Source: Prionace glauca (lineage: Eukaryota; Chordata; Chondrichthyes; Carcharhiniformes; Carcharhinidae). From it: a DNA stretch of 64,000 bases. Positions within the stretch are counted from its first letter, which is position 1, and each line of letters begins with the position of its first letter. The notes under the pieces were generated by a model. The model did not search any database, had not been told where the DNA came from, and saw only the letters and a program-made list of their open reading frames with translations. Location: contig CM075760.1 of the NCBI GenBank assembly GCA_037974335.1, positions 26,695,197-26,759,196 of the forward strand, given 5' to 3'. The position numbers and the translations under genes were made by a program. This document shows, piece by piece, positions 35,121 through 46,094 of this stretch.

Positions 35121-35389
35121 ACACGTGTAATTGTGATAGTTGTTACATATTAGCTCGACGTTTCGAAAGTTTCAGGCAGAAACATTGTCAGAAAGTTTGC
35201 GTTAACTTGTGAGGAAAAGGTCCATTATTGGGATTGTCTTTATTCATTTCTTATCATCCTTAATTGCCTTTGAATTGAGTAACAGCAGTTGAACGGGCTG
35301 GCAAATTCTCCTCTCGATTTGGACTTGGTGATAAATTTAAATGAAACGCCCTTCAGCCAATCCATCATCTGTATTTGCAAATTAAAACA

Positions 35390-35461
35390 AGGCTCCGCAG
35401 AAATCTGAACTCGGACCGGTGGATTCAGAGTCCAGACTGCTCACCATTACACCACAGAACC
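35390..35461 (-). tRNA. tRNA-Gln (CTG)
   Basis: Minus strand GGTTCTGTGGTGTAATGG at the 5' end. The acceptor pairs with CGGAGCC, the anticodon loop reads ctCTGaa, and the B box is agttcagat. The T stem has mismatches, so it may be a decaying copy. Confidence 0.75.
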
Positions 35462-35853
35462 CAACATGTGAACGCAATCTGAAAATCGTGGATCAATACT
35501 TGTGCCAATTTGAACAGCAGGGAGAAATATCAGTCCCGTTACACAATTATTCATATTTATATTCCCCTTGCTGGTTCCTCCTGTAAAAATGAGTAGGCTA
35601 CTTTCCACTGCATTAAATTTCACTGTAACCGACCACATTCAAACACCAATGTTTGCATCGAACTGACATAAACCTTACTGCAGTAAATCCACTGAACAAC
35701 ATCAGCTTATCACAGCTCTGCTTTCATCACACTGGAAGCCAATGTGAAAATATAAACAATTTCAAATCTTAACAGACAGGAGTGTGTGAGTGCGGACAAT
35801 TGGCGCTGTGCACATTCCTGTAATCAGTATCTGGGAGAATCAGGCAGATGGGA

Positions 35854-35913
35854 TCCTGGGGGTCTCGTGGTTAGGATTCAGCGCTTTCAGATGTCGCAGA
35901 CTGGCCTCGATAT
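35854..35913 (+). pseudogene. tRNA-Glu relic
   Basis: The first half matches tRNA-Glu (ggtctcgtggttaggattc, loop ctTTCag). The T arm is unrecognisable, so it cannot be functional. Confidence 0.6.
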
Positions 35914-36060
35914 GTGAAGATTTAATGCATTTTTTAAAGTAAAAGTAAAAAGCTTTTGGGTTTTCCTTTATTAGACTTGCCGAGGACTTCTCATGCCTCC
36001 TCCTAGCTCTCCTAGGCCTATTTTTTTAACGCATTCCGAGCTAACTTGTAACCCTATATA

Positions 36061-36210
36061 GGTATTATCAAGTGTAGAAAGTGGAAGTTTGGCCTGATGT
36101 CGCACTGGGTACCAGCTTTGAAGAAATGTAGGTGAATATAGGTATTATCAACTGTTGGAAGTGGAAGTTTGGCCTGATGTCGCACTGGGTACCAGCTTTG
36201 AAGAAATGTA
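36061..36210. repeat. 80-base direct repeat, two copies
   Basis: Copies at 36,061-36,130 and 36,141-36,210 share ggtattatca, ggaagtttggcctgatgtcg and gggtaccagctttgaag with only a few differences. Confidence 0.9.
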
Positions 36211-36597
36211 GTAATTTAAAGCTTTTGCAGAATGGCATGATGCGTATTGTAGTTATATGGGTTGACTGTAAGAGAAAGTGTGCAAATGATCTGAACACGT
36301 TTTAAGTGTGTTTAGACTGATGTGGAGAAAGCAGAGGCATATTTGGGAGAATGAGGCTGTGTGAGAGGGGGATTGTTGCAGAGTGCTTGTGTTTTGGAGG
36401 AAGGGTGAAAGTTTGAGATGCGGTTGTGAATGAAAGGAAGGTGTTGAACAGCATGAGAGGCTTGTGCGATGTTGCGTGTGAGATTTGAGTGAGAGCATTT
36501 GTGGGCATTTGGGGAACGAAAGGACAAAGTAAGGAAATTACAATGCTGCTGAGTGTGAAGGAAGAGAGAGCATGTGGGGGTAGCGCCAGTCAGAGCA

Positions 36598-36668
36598 ACA
36601 TTGATGGTTCAGTGGTAGAATTCTCGCTTCCCACGCGGGAGGCCCGGGTTTGATTCACTGCCAATGCA
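36598..36668 (+). pseudogene. Decayed tRNA-Gly (CCC)
   Basis: tggttcagtggtagaattctc and cacgcgggaggcccggg are tRNA-Gly. The T stem is broken (CCGGG against CACTG), the B box reads gtttgattc, the acceptor has two mismatches, and the anticodon has changed to CCC. The intact partner is the Gly(GCC) gene at 52,423 in the right arm. Confidence 0.75.
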
Positions 36669-37098
36669 AAGCTTCTTCTTTCTCCGTTCACTCTGTATAT
36701 TGAAGCCAATCTCCTGCCAAAATTGGGGGTAAACAAGGGAAATGTTACGTCTTGGAACTAAATCCTGAGGGAAATAGATCACAATATACGGAAGGAGGTG
36801 CAATTGTGAATGGTCTTATTGATGATTGAGTGGAAAATATTGGATCTTTGGGCTACTGGTGGTTAGTTCCCTTCCCTCCCGTTGAATTCCTGCCTGTGAT
36901 AAGAGACATGGATTCATTTTACCTGCCCGTTCATAGGTGAAACACACTACAGCAGTGCTGCTGGATCAACGGAACTAAAGAGACTTGTATAGAATTGTAA
37001 ACAGTGCCGTCATGCTGCAGTTCGAGAACAGGTTTTCAGAAATAGAATTGTAGTCATTGACACACTAGTTTAGAAGATATTAAACAGCTGTTGTTGCA

Positions 37099-37172
37099 GT
37101 CTCTGTGGCGCAATTGGTCAACGCGTTTGGCTGTTAACCAAAAGGTTGGTGGTTCGAGACCACCCAGAGACG
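37099..37172 (+). tRNA. tRNA-Asn (GTT)
   Basis: GTCTCTGTGGCGCAATTGG start. Acceptor stem GTCTCTG/CAGAGAC pairs perfectly, loop ctGTTaa, T stem GGTGG/CCACC pairs perfectly, and the B box is GGTTCGAGA. A T-run at 37,175 serves as Pol III terminator. Its mirror copy at 51,903-51,976 is decayed. Confidence 0.93.
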
Positions 37173-37435
37173 GATTTTTTCTATTTTTCTCACTGTCAGC
37201 ATTCACGGGTAAATAGTTGCCTGCTTGAACTCATTGAAAAGTCTGGAACTACGAGAGACAGTTTGGTCGTGTACAAGCTGAGACATTGTATATGCCTCTA
37301 ATACTGTGCGTGCCCTTGTATCTTTAGAGTTACCAGGATCTCTATATGTCTGCGTCTGAATCTAGTGTGCCCCTGCATCTACATGTATCCCTGAATCTGT
37401 GTATGCCCCCCCTGTTTCTCTGTAGGCTCCAATAC

Positions 37436-37438
<3 letters not shown>

Positions 37439-37473
<35 letters not shown>
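37439..37473. repeat. (TG)n microsatellite
   Basis: A pure run of about 17 TG units in the spacer just inside the left arm. Confidence 0.95.
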
Positions 37474-37475
<2 letters not shown>

Positions 37476-37752
37476 CCTTATGCCTTTTTTAAGACTAAAC
37501 CGTGAAAATGTCTGACAAACGAATTGCAGAGGGCAGAAATGTTTACCCACTAAGACTCTGAATTTGATTAACGTCTGATAACTGCATCGAATGTACAGTT
37601 TGAAGTTTCAAATAATCCCAACTTCAATCTCCAGACATTATCTCCCAATGGGAAATGAAGAACACGTTTTATCTGCGGTGTCTGGTTATAAAAAGGGCGA
37701 ATACACCAGCCGAGAGCCTTCTATAAACTCCAATCTCGGACAATATCGTTCA

Positions 37753-38103
37753 ATATGGGCGGCATGGTAGCACAGTGGTTAGCACTGCTGCTTCACAGCT
37801 CCAGGGTCCTGGGTTCGATTCCCGGCTCGGGTCACTGCCTGTGTGGAGTTTGCACATTCTCCTCGTGTCTGCGTGGGTTTTCTCCGGGTGCTCCGGTTTC
37901 CTCCCACAGTCCAAAGATGTGCGGGTTAAGTTCATTGGCTATGCTAAAAATTGCCCCTTAGTATCTTGGGATGTGTAGGTTAGAGGGATTAGCAGGTAAA
38001 ATGTATGGGGATAGGGTCTGGGTGGGATTGTGTTCGGTGCAGACTCGATGGGCCGAAGGGCCTGTTTCTGCACTGTAGGGTTCTATGTTCTATGTTCTAT
38101 GTT
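37753..38103 (+). mobile_element. Full-length HE1-like SINE
   Basis: tRNA-derived head with A box tagcacagtggttagcac and B box gggttcgattccc, a conserved body (tttgcacattctcc, cctcccacagtcc), a 3' block gatgggccgaagggcctg and a repeated ttctatg tail like that of CR1-type LINEs. The best-preserved copy in the window, hence young. It lies in the unduplicated spacer. Confidence 0.9.
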
Positions 38104-39429
38104 CAATATTCATATTTCAGCAACCGGTTCGCAGATTCAAAAGCACTAGCGCCTGCAGTTACAGTGGTCCGCCAGCAGATGGTGGTGTTGTATCACTTTA
38201 ATCACGAGGTTAGTGCAGCAGGTTTGAGGAACAATCATTTCCCTGTTTCCATGGAAAGGCAACAATTAGTTATGCAATGGCGTTAATATCTTTGTGAGTA
38301 ACATTCATATGGAAATCTGGCCAAGGATGGCGAATTTAATACTTGCCTTCCGGCTAGTGAACATGTCGATTACAAGCTAATTATTGTGTAACCTTGCATT
38401 TTAATGAGTTAAAGAGTTGTCTATTCTCTCATCCAGACATTATCAAATAATATTTCATTATAATTGGACACATATCTACTTTTCGCTGGATTTTCTATTC
38501 CTTCGCGCTCATTTTTTTCCTTAGTCCGTTTAGAAATCCAGCCGAACCCTGCCTCTATATAGTGTTCTGTGTATATTTAAAATGTAGTTGCTTGTTATAA
38601 TATTTAATTCAGCACAATTCGAGCCCTAACTCACTCTGATCTATAATAAACACTGTAAATTGCATGAGAGTCTCAAAATGACTAACTGTGCACTGAATTT
38701 AGTTATTAGCTCATTATACCAATCTTGCATCATGAATGATTTATACACATATTCACTCCAGTCCCTCGGCGTCTATATTCACTTTCATGGCCTTTTCATT
38801 ACTTCCATTTTTCTCTTCAAATTCTGCTGAACAAAACTAATCATGGAACTTTTCTCTGCAATAGGATAAATATCCAAATTACTCATCCATTCCACCAATT
38901 AGTCCTTTTTTTGCGTTCTGAAGTTCTGAATGCTCTACTGATGGTTGTCAATGTTTCCAAGTTTTGGATCGTTCACAGATTTTGAAAGTCTGGCCTCCAC
39001 TTCAAGCTCTCGGGCATTACTATGTCGTGAATTTCAATGTTCATATAACCTTTTCCTGGCAACATGACTGCAAGATTTGTTCTACTCCGAAAAACAGCTA
39101 CGAATTGTTTCCTGGCACTCAGGCAATTTCCTATCCATGTCGCTCCTATCCATTTTATTCTCTGATCTCCACAGTTACTCACAAGGCTGCGGTGCAGCAC
39201 AGTATCACATGGATTTTGGACGCCTATTAAGAGAAATACACTCACAAACTATCTGTTACTCAGCATAAAACTCAAACAAGTTAATTAAACTGGATCTGAC
39301 CTGAACAAATACATTCTGGCTGAATTTGTGAAGAAACATATAATTGGGGTGATTTCTGCAGTGATGAAGGGAATGAAGATATAAATGCTAAATGTGCTAA
39401 CGGCACAAAGATAGATCGGAAATTTGGCC
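38104..39429. other. Spacer DNA, nothing recognised
   Basis: AT-rich sequence without tRNA, gene or clear repeat signature that I can identify. Confidence 0.5.
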
Positions 39430-39690
39430 GTTGGCGAGGGCAGTGGGCATATCTAGAATATTGTGCACAGTTCTTGTCTCCTTATCTTAAAAAAAAAGTT
39501 AATGTGTTAAAAAAAAGTTAATGTGTTCAGAGGAGTTTCACTAAACCATTGCCAGCTATGTTTGGGTTATCTTATGAGAAAAGAATAGTGTCGTCAGGTT
39601 TGCACCCAGAGAGTTCAAAAGATTAAGAGGCAAATTGACTGAAACCTTCAAAACTCTAAGTGGTGCTAACAGTGTGGATGTTGAACGGAA
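39430..39690 (+). mobile_element. Old LINE ORF2 relic
   Basis: atattgtgcacagttcttgtctcc and ttgaacggaagtttactcttg correspond to the C-terminal end of a CR1-like ORF. Worn, with an A-rich duplication (aaaaagttaatgtgtt twice) at 39,488-39,526. Confidence 0.5.
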
Positions 39691-40121
39691 GTTTACTCTT
39701 GTCCAGTGTGTTGCTGTATTGGGTGTGTCTCTGAGTGCAGATATTTTGGGTCTTGTTTCTGCGCCTGTTTCCAATGCTGTACTGTCCACGGGAGGGCGGT
39801 CTCCGATCACTTATCCAACATCACACTCTCCTTTTGCAGAAAATTACGGTTTGCTGATACGAAAATGAGCAGAGAAAATACATCTTATCAAATCAAATTG
39901 CATTTGTTCCGTTCTTTTGATTCAACCTTTAACTTCAATACATTTATTTAACATCAACATCTTTATTCTGAATGAATATCTCTGAAAGAGACAACATTGA
40001 AATGCAAGCATGACTGACCAACAAAAGAACTCGAGTCACTGGAGCTATCGCTCCAGTTTTCAATCAGGAAGCAATTCCAGGTCCTCTTCGTTCATCTGTT
40101 GCACGCAATCAACAAATTGTC

Positions 40122-40162
40122 ATTCCCTGACCCGAATTAAACCCAGGCCGCGATGGTGAGAG
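40122..40162 (-). pseudogene. tRNA-Glu 3' half relic
   Basis: Minus strand ctctcacc, then cgcggcctgggtt and gggtcagggaat, match the anticodon loop and T arm of tRNA-Glu. The 5' half is missing and a LINE tail starts about 35 bases away. Confidence 0.6.
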
Positions 40163-40194
40163 GGCTGTTTCCAAACAGATGGACCATTAGGGAA

Positions 40195-43100
40195 GATAAG
40201 AACATAAGAAATAGGAGCAAGAGTAGGCCATCTGGCCCTTCGAGCCTGCCCAGCCATTCAATAAGACCATGGCTGATCTGTCGTGGCTCAGTTCCACATT
40301 CCGGCCCTCTCCCCATAACCCTTAATCCCCTCTCTTATCAAAAACCCATCAACCCGCATCTTAAAAATATTTAGCCAGGCAGCCTCCACCACTTCAACGG
40401 GTAGAGAATTCCAGAGATTCACCACCCTTTGAGTGAAGAAGTTCCTCCTCAACTCCGTTCTAAAACGCCCCCCCCCTCTTTATCTTGAGGCTGTGCCCCC
40501 TAGTCCTACTGTCTTTTTTGAGCGGGAAGAGTCTCTCCACCTCTATCCTATCCATCCCATTCATCATCTTATACGTCTCAATGAGATCTCCCCTCATTCT
40601 TCTCAACTCCAACGAGTACAAGCCTAGTTCAGTCAGCCTCTCCTCATAGCTCAACCCCCTCAACTCCGGTATCAGCCTAGTAAACCTCCTCTGCACTCCC
40701 TCCAAGGCCAAAATATCTTTGCGCAGGTGCGGCGCCCAAAACTGCACACAGTACTCCAGCTGCGGCCTCACCAATGCCCTATACAGCTGCAGCAAGACCT
40801 CCCTACTTTTATATTCAATCCCCCTCGCTATGAAGGCCAGCATCCCATTCGCCTTCCTCACCACCTGCTGCACCTGCAAGCTGGGTTTTTGCGACTCATG
40901 CACAAGGACCCCGAGGTTGCTCTGCACCGTCGCCTGCTGCAGTTTTTCGCCACGTAAGTAATAGTCCTTCCTACCATTCTTCCTTCCAAAGTGGACCACC
41001 TCACACTTGCCAACATTAAATTCCATTTGCCATTTCCTGGCCCATTCGCCCAGCCTATCTAGATCCTCCTGCAGACTCTCCACACCCTCCTCACAATTTG
41101 CCGTTCCCCCAATCTTGGTGTCATCAGCAAATTTCGACACCTTACACTCGGTTCCCTCCTCCAGATCATCTATATAAATGGTAAAAAGCTGAGCCCCAGC
41201 ACCGACCCCTGGGGCACTCCACTAGTCACCATCCGCCAATCCGAATAGCACCCGTTGACCCCCACTTTCTGCCTCCTATTTGACAACCAATCCTCTATCC
41301 ACGCTAACACCCTACCCTCAACTCCAAGTCCCCTGACCTTCTGCAATAACCTCTTATGAGGTACTTTGTCAAACGCCTTCTGAAAATGCAGAAAGACCAC
41401 ATCCACCGGCTCTCCTCCATCCACTGCCCTAGACACATCCTCATAGAACTCCAGTAAATTTGTCTGACATTACTATTACTAGAGAGGTGGTGCTCGACAG
41501 ACTGGAGGGGCTGATTGTGGACAAGTCCCCAGGACCGGATGGAATGCATCCGAGGGTTCTGAAAGAAGTGGCGGAGGGTATAGTGGATGCATTGGTGGTT
41601 ATTTTCCCTTTACGGAAAGGGAAGCCACGACTTCCCTTTAATGAAACCGTGTTGCGTCCGCCCTATCAAGCAATTCCCTTCAGGATGCCTCGCAATTTCC
41701 TCTTTAATGACGGATTCTAACATTTTACCTACCACAGACGTGAAACTAACCAGCCTATAATTCCCCGCCTTTTGCCTGGCACCCTTCTTAAACAACGGTG
41801 TAACACTAGCCGTTTTCCAATCTTCCGGCACTTCCCCGGAATCCAGCGACGTCTGGAAATAGTAATGTCATTAAGACCCTCCAGTCCTACCACCTTTCCA
41901 TCGCTAACACCCGGCAAATTATTCACGTCCTCCTCCGTGAAGACGGAAACAAAAAAGTTATTCAATACCTGAGCCATATCCCCATCCCCTCCCACTAGCT
42001 CCCCTTTCTCATCCTCTAAAGGACCAACGTTCACCCTAGCCAGCCTCTTCCTTTTTATATATTTATAAAAACTCTTGCTATCCTTTTTTATATTAAGCGC
42101 TAGCCCAGCTTCATAGTTTCTCCTACCCTCCTTTATCAACTTCTTTGTCAATCTTTGTTGACATTTAAACCTCTCCCAATCCTCTTCTCGCCCACTCCTC
42201 TTCGCTACTCTAAACTTCTCCGCTTTTAATTTAACACTTTCCTTCACCTCCTTCGTTATCCACGGCTTATTACGTCTCCTCCTACAGTCCTTTTTGACCA
42301 TCGGAATAAATTTCTGCTGAGCACCAAGAAAGATCTCCTTAAAGATCCTCCACTGCTCCTCAGCAGACCCTCCCTCCAACGCACTCCCCCAGTCCATATT
42401 CGCCAATTCTTTTCTCATCCTACCGTACTCCCCTCTATTCAAACAAAGGACGTGTGTCCGGGAACCCACTTTCTCCTCCTCCATCTGCACCAGAAACTCG
42501 ACCATACAATGATCACTCTCTCCAAGAGGATCCTTCACCTCAAGGTCCCTAATTTTACCCGCCTCATTACATAGCACCAGATCCAAGATAGCTCACTCCC
42601 TCGTCGGCTCCAACACACACTGTTCAAGGAAATTATCCCGGCAGCATTCCAAGAACTCCTCCTCGAGCCTACCGTGTCCAACATGGGTCGAACAATCAAT
42701 ATGCAGATTGAAATCCCCCATAACTACTGCCATCCCATTCCTGCACGCCGCACTTATTTGCGCGTTAACAGCCCGCCCCACCTCCAGATCATTATTCGGG
42801 GGCCTGTAGACGACACCCACCAGCGTCTTCCTCCCTTTGCTGTTCCTAATCTCCACCCACAACGATTCCACCCTCTGCTCCTTGGCTCCAATATCATCCC
42901 TTGCTACCACCTTGATGCTATCCTTAATCAGCAGAGCTACGCCCCCCCCCCCTTTCCCTCCCGCCTATCCTTCCTAAACACTTGATACCCTTGGACATTC
43001 AGCTCCCAGTCCCTGTCACCTTGCAGCCACGTCTCTGTAATGGCCACCAGATCATATCCATTTGTGTCGATCTGCGCCACCAGCTCATCCACTTTATTCC

Positions 43101-43260
43101 GAATGCTTCGTGCATTCAGATAAAGCGCTTTCATCCCAGACTTCACCTGGACCCTATTTGCCGTAACGCCACCAACCCTACTCACGCCCCCTACTCCCTC
43201 TATTATTGGGACATCCTCGGCCTCTTCCCTTACCTGTACCCTCTCCTTAACTTAAGATAG
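40195..43260 (-). mobile_element. CR1-like LINE, 5'-truncated and internally rearranged
   Basis: Reading on the minus strand, an AP endonuclease begins near 43,140 with motifs LNARSIRNK, ITETW, GDFNLHI and (42,520) SDHCMVEF. Reverse-transcriptase sequence follows: PEDWKTASVTPLFKKG, FLHFQKAFDKVPHK, SGVPQGSVLG and the active site FADD (near 41,125), then the C-terminal domain to about 40,460 and a 3' UTR with an octamer-type tail. A 150-base piece (41,461-41,610) lies in plus orientation and out of order. Several stops and frame breaks exist, for example near 42,590. It cannot move by itself. It is a non-LTR retrotransposon, not a host gene. Confidence 0.9.
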
Positions 43261-43964
43261 CGATGGAACATTTAGCCGGCCTTTCCACTTCAGAATTTAA
43301 AAAATATATTCACACAAGGAATATTTGTTGGACAAAAGTCATGTCCAGAAAGAACATGAATGACTCCTTCAGCCAATGAAACACTAATTGTTGTTACCTG
43401 GAACAAGAAATCGACAGTGAGGTGAAATAGTCTCACAGGTTTTTCATGTGATTTTTTTTAAGTTCCAAAACTGTCCAATCTGGTCATTGCTGATACTGTG
43501 AAACTTACGAGGTAAACACACAACAGATTCTCGTCACTTCAAACTATCTGCTTTCCACCTCAGCATTTTGCAGATTTAAAAGCACCGTTCTTTAAATGTT
43601 TTAGACTATCCTCATTGTACTGATTATTACCGACTTGCTGTGTATTTTATATATTGATAAAACCTGTACTTGTAATATAAACAGCAATAGACATTCTCTG
43701 CTGGTGTGGCAGCTTTGTGCGCACATACAATTCTAAACACGTCCATGCTTTCGCTGTTCGGAATTATAGCGATTATTGCGTTTGCAAACTTGGAAAATAT
43801 TTTCAAATCACCTGATTCATTTCAAATTGTTTTTGTTAAATGTTAATGCAGTACATAATCTCACAGCCATAGGACTTTTACAAACCGTTATGTCTTTAAT
43901 GATATTATACAACTGCAGTTATAGAGAAATGGAGAAAAATTGGGGCAAGTGCTATTTTCTGAAT
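43261..43964. other. Spacer DNA, nothing recognised
   Basis: AT-rich. No gene or known repeat seen. Confidence 0.45.
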
Positions 43965-44040
43965 CTTTGTCAAACACCTTACTGATATCCATATAGATGA
44001 CATCAACGGCTCGTTTCAATGCTGGGTCTGGTTCGTCCTG
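43965..44040 (-). mobile_element. LINE reverse-transcriptase scrap
   Basis: Minus strand reads AVDVIYMDISKVFDK, the conserved RT palm motif containing the first catalytic aspartate. Nothing else of the element remains; the following 44,041-44,518 is unrecognised. Confidence 0.6.
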
Positions 44041-44518
44041 CTCGGCCTCCTAAGTGAGTGAGTTTCTGCAGACGGAAGCTCGCCTCTTCCACCACCAGCA
44101 TTGTAGCCCGAGTTCCCTTTACTGGGAGACAATGTGGTCGAGAGGCTAAACCCGCTGTGTCTGTTTCAGGCCCTGAGTTTCTCACTGGCGGAGATGGAGA
44201 GCAGGAGCTGGAGTGCCTGGAATTTTTTCTGAAGTTCGTGGTGTGCTGGGAATTGATTTCTTTTTCTTGCAATGGTTGGGGTTTTATGGCTTGTGATTGA
44301 AGCATTCCCATGGGAGGGTATCTCCCAAACAGAATTGATAGGAAACAGGCCCTGATAGGAACGTCCCTCACAACCACGCGGATCCATTGCCATGATTCTT
44401 TACTAATAGCCTATCAACTGCCTTTAAGTGCCCCTCCCGGTTGATGGAACTTTGGGCAAAGTGATCTTCCCATGAGAAATTCTGCTTGGGGGCTTCCTGT
44501 TGTTGAAGAAGAAATCTG

Positions 44519-45414
44519 TTATTCAGTAAGTAATTTCACAATTGCATTAAATGGAAATCTGATCACATTCTTCAGATCCTCTCTGAATTGTGCCTGGGTC
44601 ACTGCATAAATGTATGTATTGGTGCAGCAACTCAGGAGTTGGAGCATAAATCCTAATTCCCGCACAAATGCAGGAATATAAAAATTAATTAAGTTTAAAT
44701 TATATAATCGTTCACAAAAGGAGTGGATAAGTAAGACTGACCATAGCAGGATAAAATTTCCTGATAGAGCAAACAGTAAGATAATGGATTTTCTTCTCTT
44801 CACTGTCTCTAGGTCCTTTGAACTATCCATACGCTTGTGACTCTGAAGTCTCCTGCGGAATTTGGTCGACCCTAGAATGTGTTTAATGGTGAAAACATTC
44901 AGCAACAGAATCAACAAAAAAGGAATGAACGGTGTTAAAATATAATGCAGATTTTCAACTGCTCCCCATGCTTCAGAAGAGAGGACATCAAAGTTTACAT
45001 AACAAAAATGGGGAATATTCTGAATCGCATATCTATCACCATACATGAAATACCAGAAAATGTTCTTTACACTGAATAGCACACTCACAGTTCCGAGAAC
45101 CACTGTTGCAGTTTTCTCAGTGCAGTATTTTATTTTCAGCTTCTGACAAGTAATAGCCACAAATCGATCAAAGGTGAAAGAGACAGTGAACCAGACAGAG
45201 CAATCAGTGACTGCATAAAGCAGCACAGCATGGATATTACATATTTTAATATGGTAAATGATTAAAAATTCAAACTTCATGGGAATTTGCCTCAAAATGA
45301 GATCGATGATAATGACCAGTAGATCCGCTGCTGACATGGAAATGAGGTAACGTATCACACTTTTGGAAAGACCACACTTCCCTCGCGACAGGATAAGAAT
45401 CGTCAATACATTCA
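44519..45414 (-). CDS. GPR139-like G protein-coupled receptor, exon 2
   Basis: An open frame of 297 codons covering most of TM1 to the C-terminus, preceded on the minus strand by the acceptor cttccttacag. Seen in order: TM1 end NVLTILILSRGKCGLS, TM2 YLISMSAADLLVIII, the TM3 cysteine in KICNIHAV, a DRF in place of DRY (SFTFDRFVAI), the second extracellular loop cysteine (PHFCYVNF), basic loop 3 (FRRRLQSHKR ... VKRRKSI), TM6-TM7, and NTYIYAV in place of NPxxY. The RGKCGLS and AADLL style suggests the GPR139/GPR142 group, which I recall as expanded in fishes; the ligand is unknown. The gene appears intact and lies in the unduplicated spacer. Confidence 0.85.
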
Positions 45415-45982
45415 CTGTAAGGAAGATAAATACAATTCACTCGTATTTTAGACTGAGCACAAGAGAAGCAATCTCTCAGGATCCTTGGTAACAGCTGAAA
45501 CATTTTTATTAAATCCACCTCAGAATAGACTAAGTTCACCTATTCTGCTCGAGACAAAGTTCACAGCAGAAAAGCCCCGCTATGATGTAGCAAGAAACCA
45601 AATTCACCAGTTAATAAAGTCTCCAATTTGCTGCCTTCTTCAGGTTTGTATGTGGGGGACACAATGGTGCCAGTAGGTTTGGAGCAAATGTTTCTGGTCT
45701 GGATGACTCTGCTTTGATTGTGCTGAAGGCTGTGCAGTTGAAGATGTTAAATCAGCTGATTTGGAATTGGCTGTGAATCATAATACTGGAAATCATGTTA
45801 CATAACGACAACCGTAAAGTGGAAAGATTGAAAGTGAATGTCAGGTAGTGTGAGGATATCTGTGTGGTAAGGAGAAATGTTTCCAGTTCATTCACAGCAA
45901 CAAACCATGAAGGTTACACAGAATGATATCAATAACTGGGTAACATGGACAAGGACAATGAACATAGAGAAATATGATTTAC
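45415..45982 (-). other. Intron of the GPR139-like gene
   Basis: A 568-base intron with donor actg|gtaaat and acceptor ttacag. Splicing makes the codon GTG and the continuous peptide IVGVTVNVLTIL across TM1. Nothing else is seen in it. Confidence 0.8.
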
Positions 45983-46094
45983 CAGTGACACCAACTATGG
46001 CAAGGATCGGGTAGTAAATCCTTTGGATATCGTAAAATACCCAAAGAATACGAAGCTCAAGTGGTATAATCCAGAACATGGCTCTGAAATTCAA
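45983..46094 (-). CDS. GPR139-like receptor, exon 1
   Basis: It encodes MNFRAMFWIIPLELRILW, the linker YDIQRIYYP and the first half of TM1 (ILAIVGVT), and ends in phase 1 at the donor. The phase matches exon 2 exactly and gives a protein of about 335 residues, near the usual size for this family. A split inside TM1 is typical for GPR139-type genes. The upstream start at 46,094 was chosen; the second methionine (46,079) is also possible. Confidence 0.78.

Larger units (their letters stand above)
34863..36510 (+). other. Left-arm-only block with tRNA-Arg and tRNA-Gln
   Basis: The two arms match up to about ttattaaatg (34,862) and again from ggggaacgaaagg (36,511), where the right arm is continuous (junction at 52,580/52,581). 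The 1.65 kb between holds tRNA-Arg, tRNA-Gln, a tRNA-Glu relic and an 80-base tandem repeat. It is either a gain in the left arm or a loss in the right. Confidence 0.75.
24574..37223 (+). repeat. Left arm of a large inverted duplication
   Basis: From the middle of CH2 to just past tRNA-Asn this DNA recurs in reverse orientation at 51,861-64,000. Exons, introns, CA array, old LINE pieces, CpG island and the Gly-Asn tRNA pair are collinear between the arms. Visible large differences are a left-only block at 34,863-36,510 and a right-only LINE at 62,692-63,867. The inner edge is at gttgcctg (37,216-37,223). Confidence 0.9.

Noticed and set aside
35854-35913. A functional tRNA-Glu
   Set aside because: The T arm and 3' acceptor cannot be folded; only the 5' half is recognisable.
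40460-43185. Several long minus-strand frames as host genes
   Set aside because: They carry endonuclease and reverse-transcriptase motifs and end in a LINE 3' tail; they belong to a CR1-like element.
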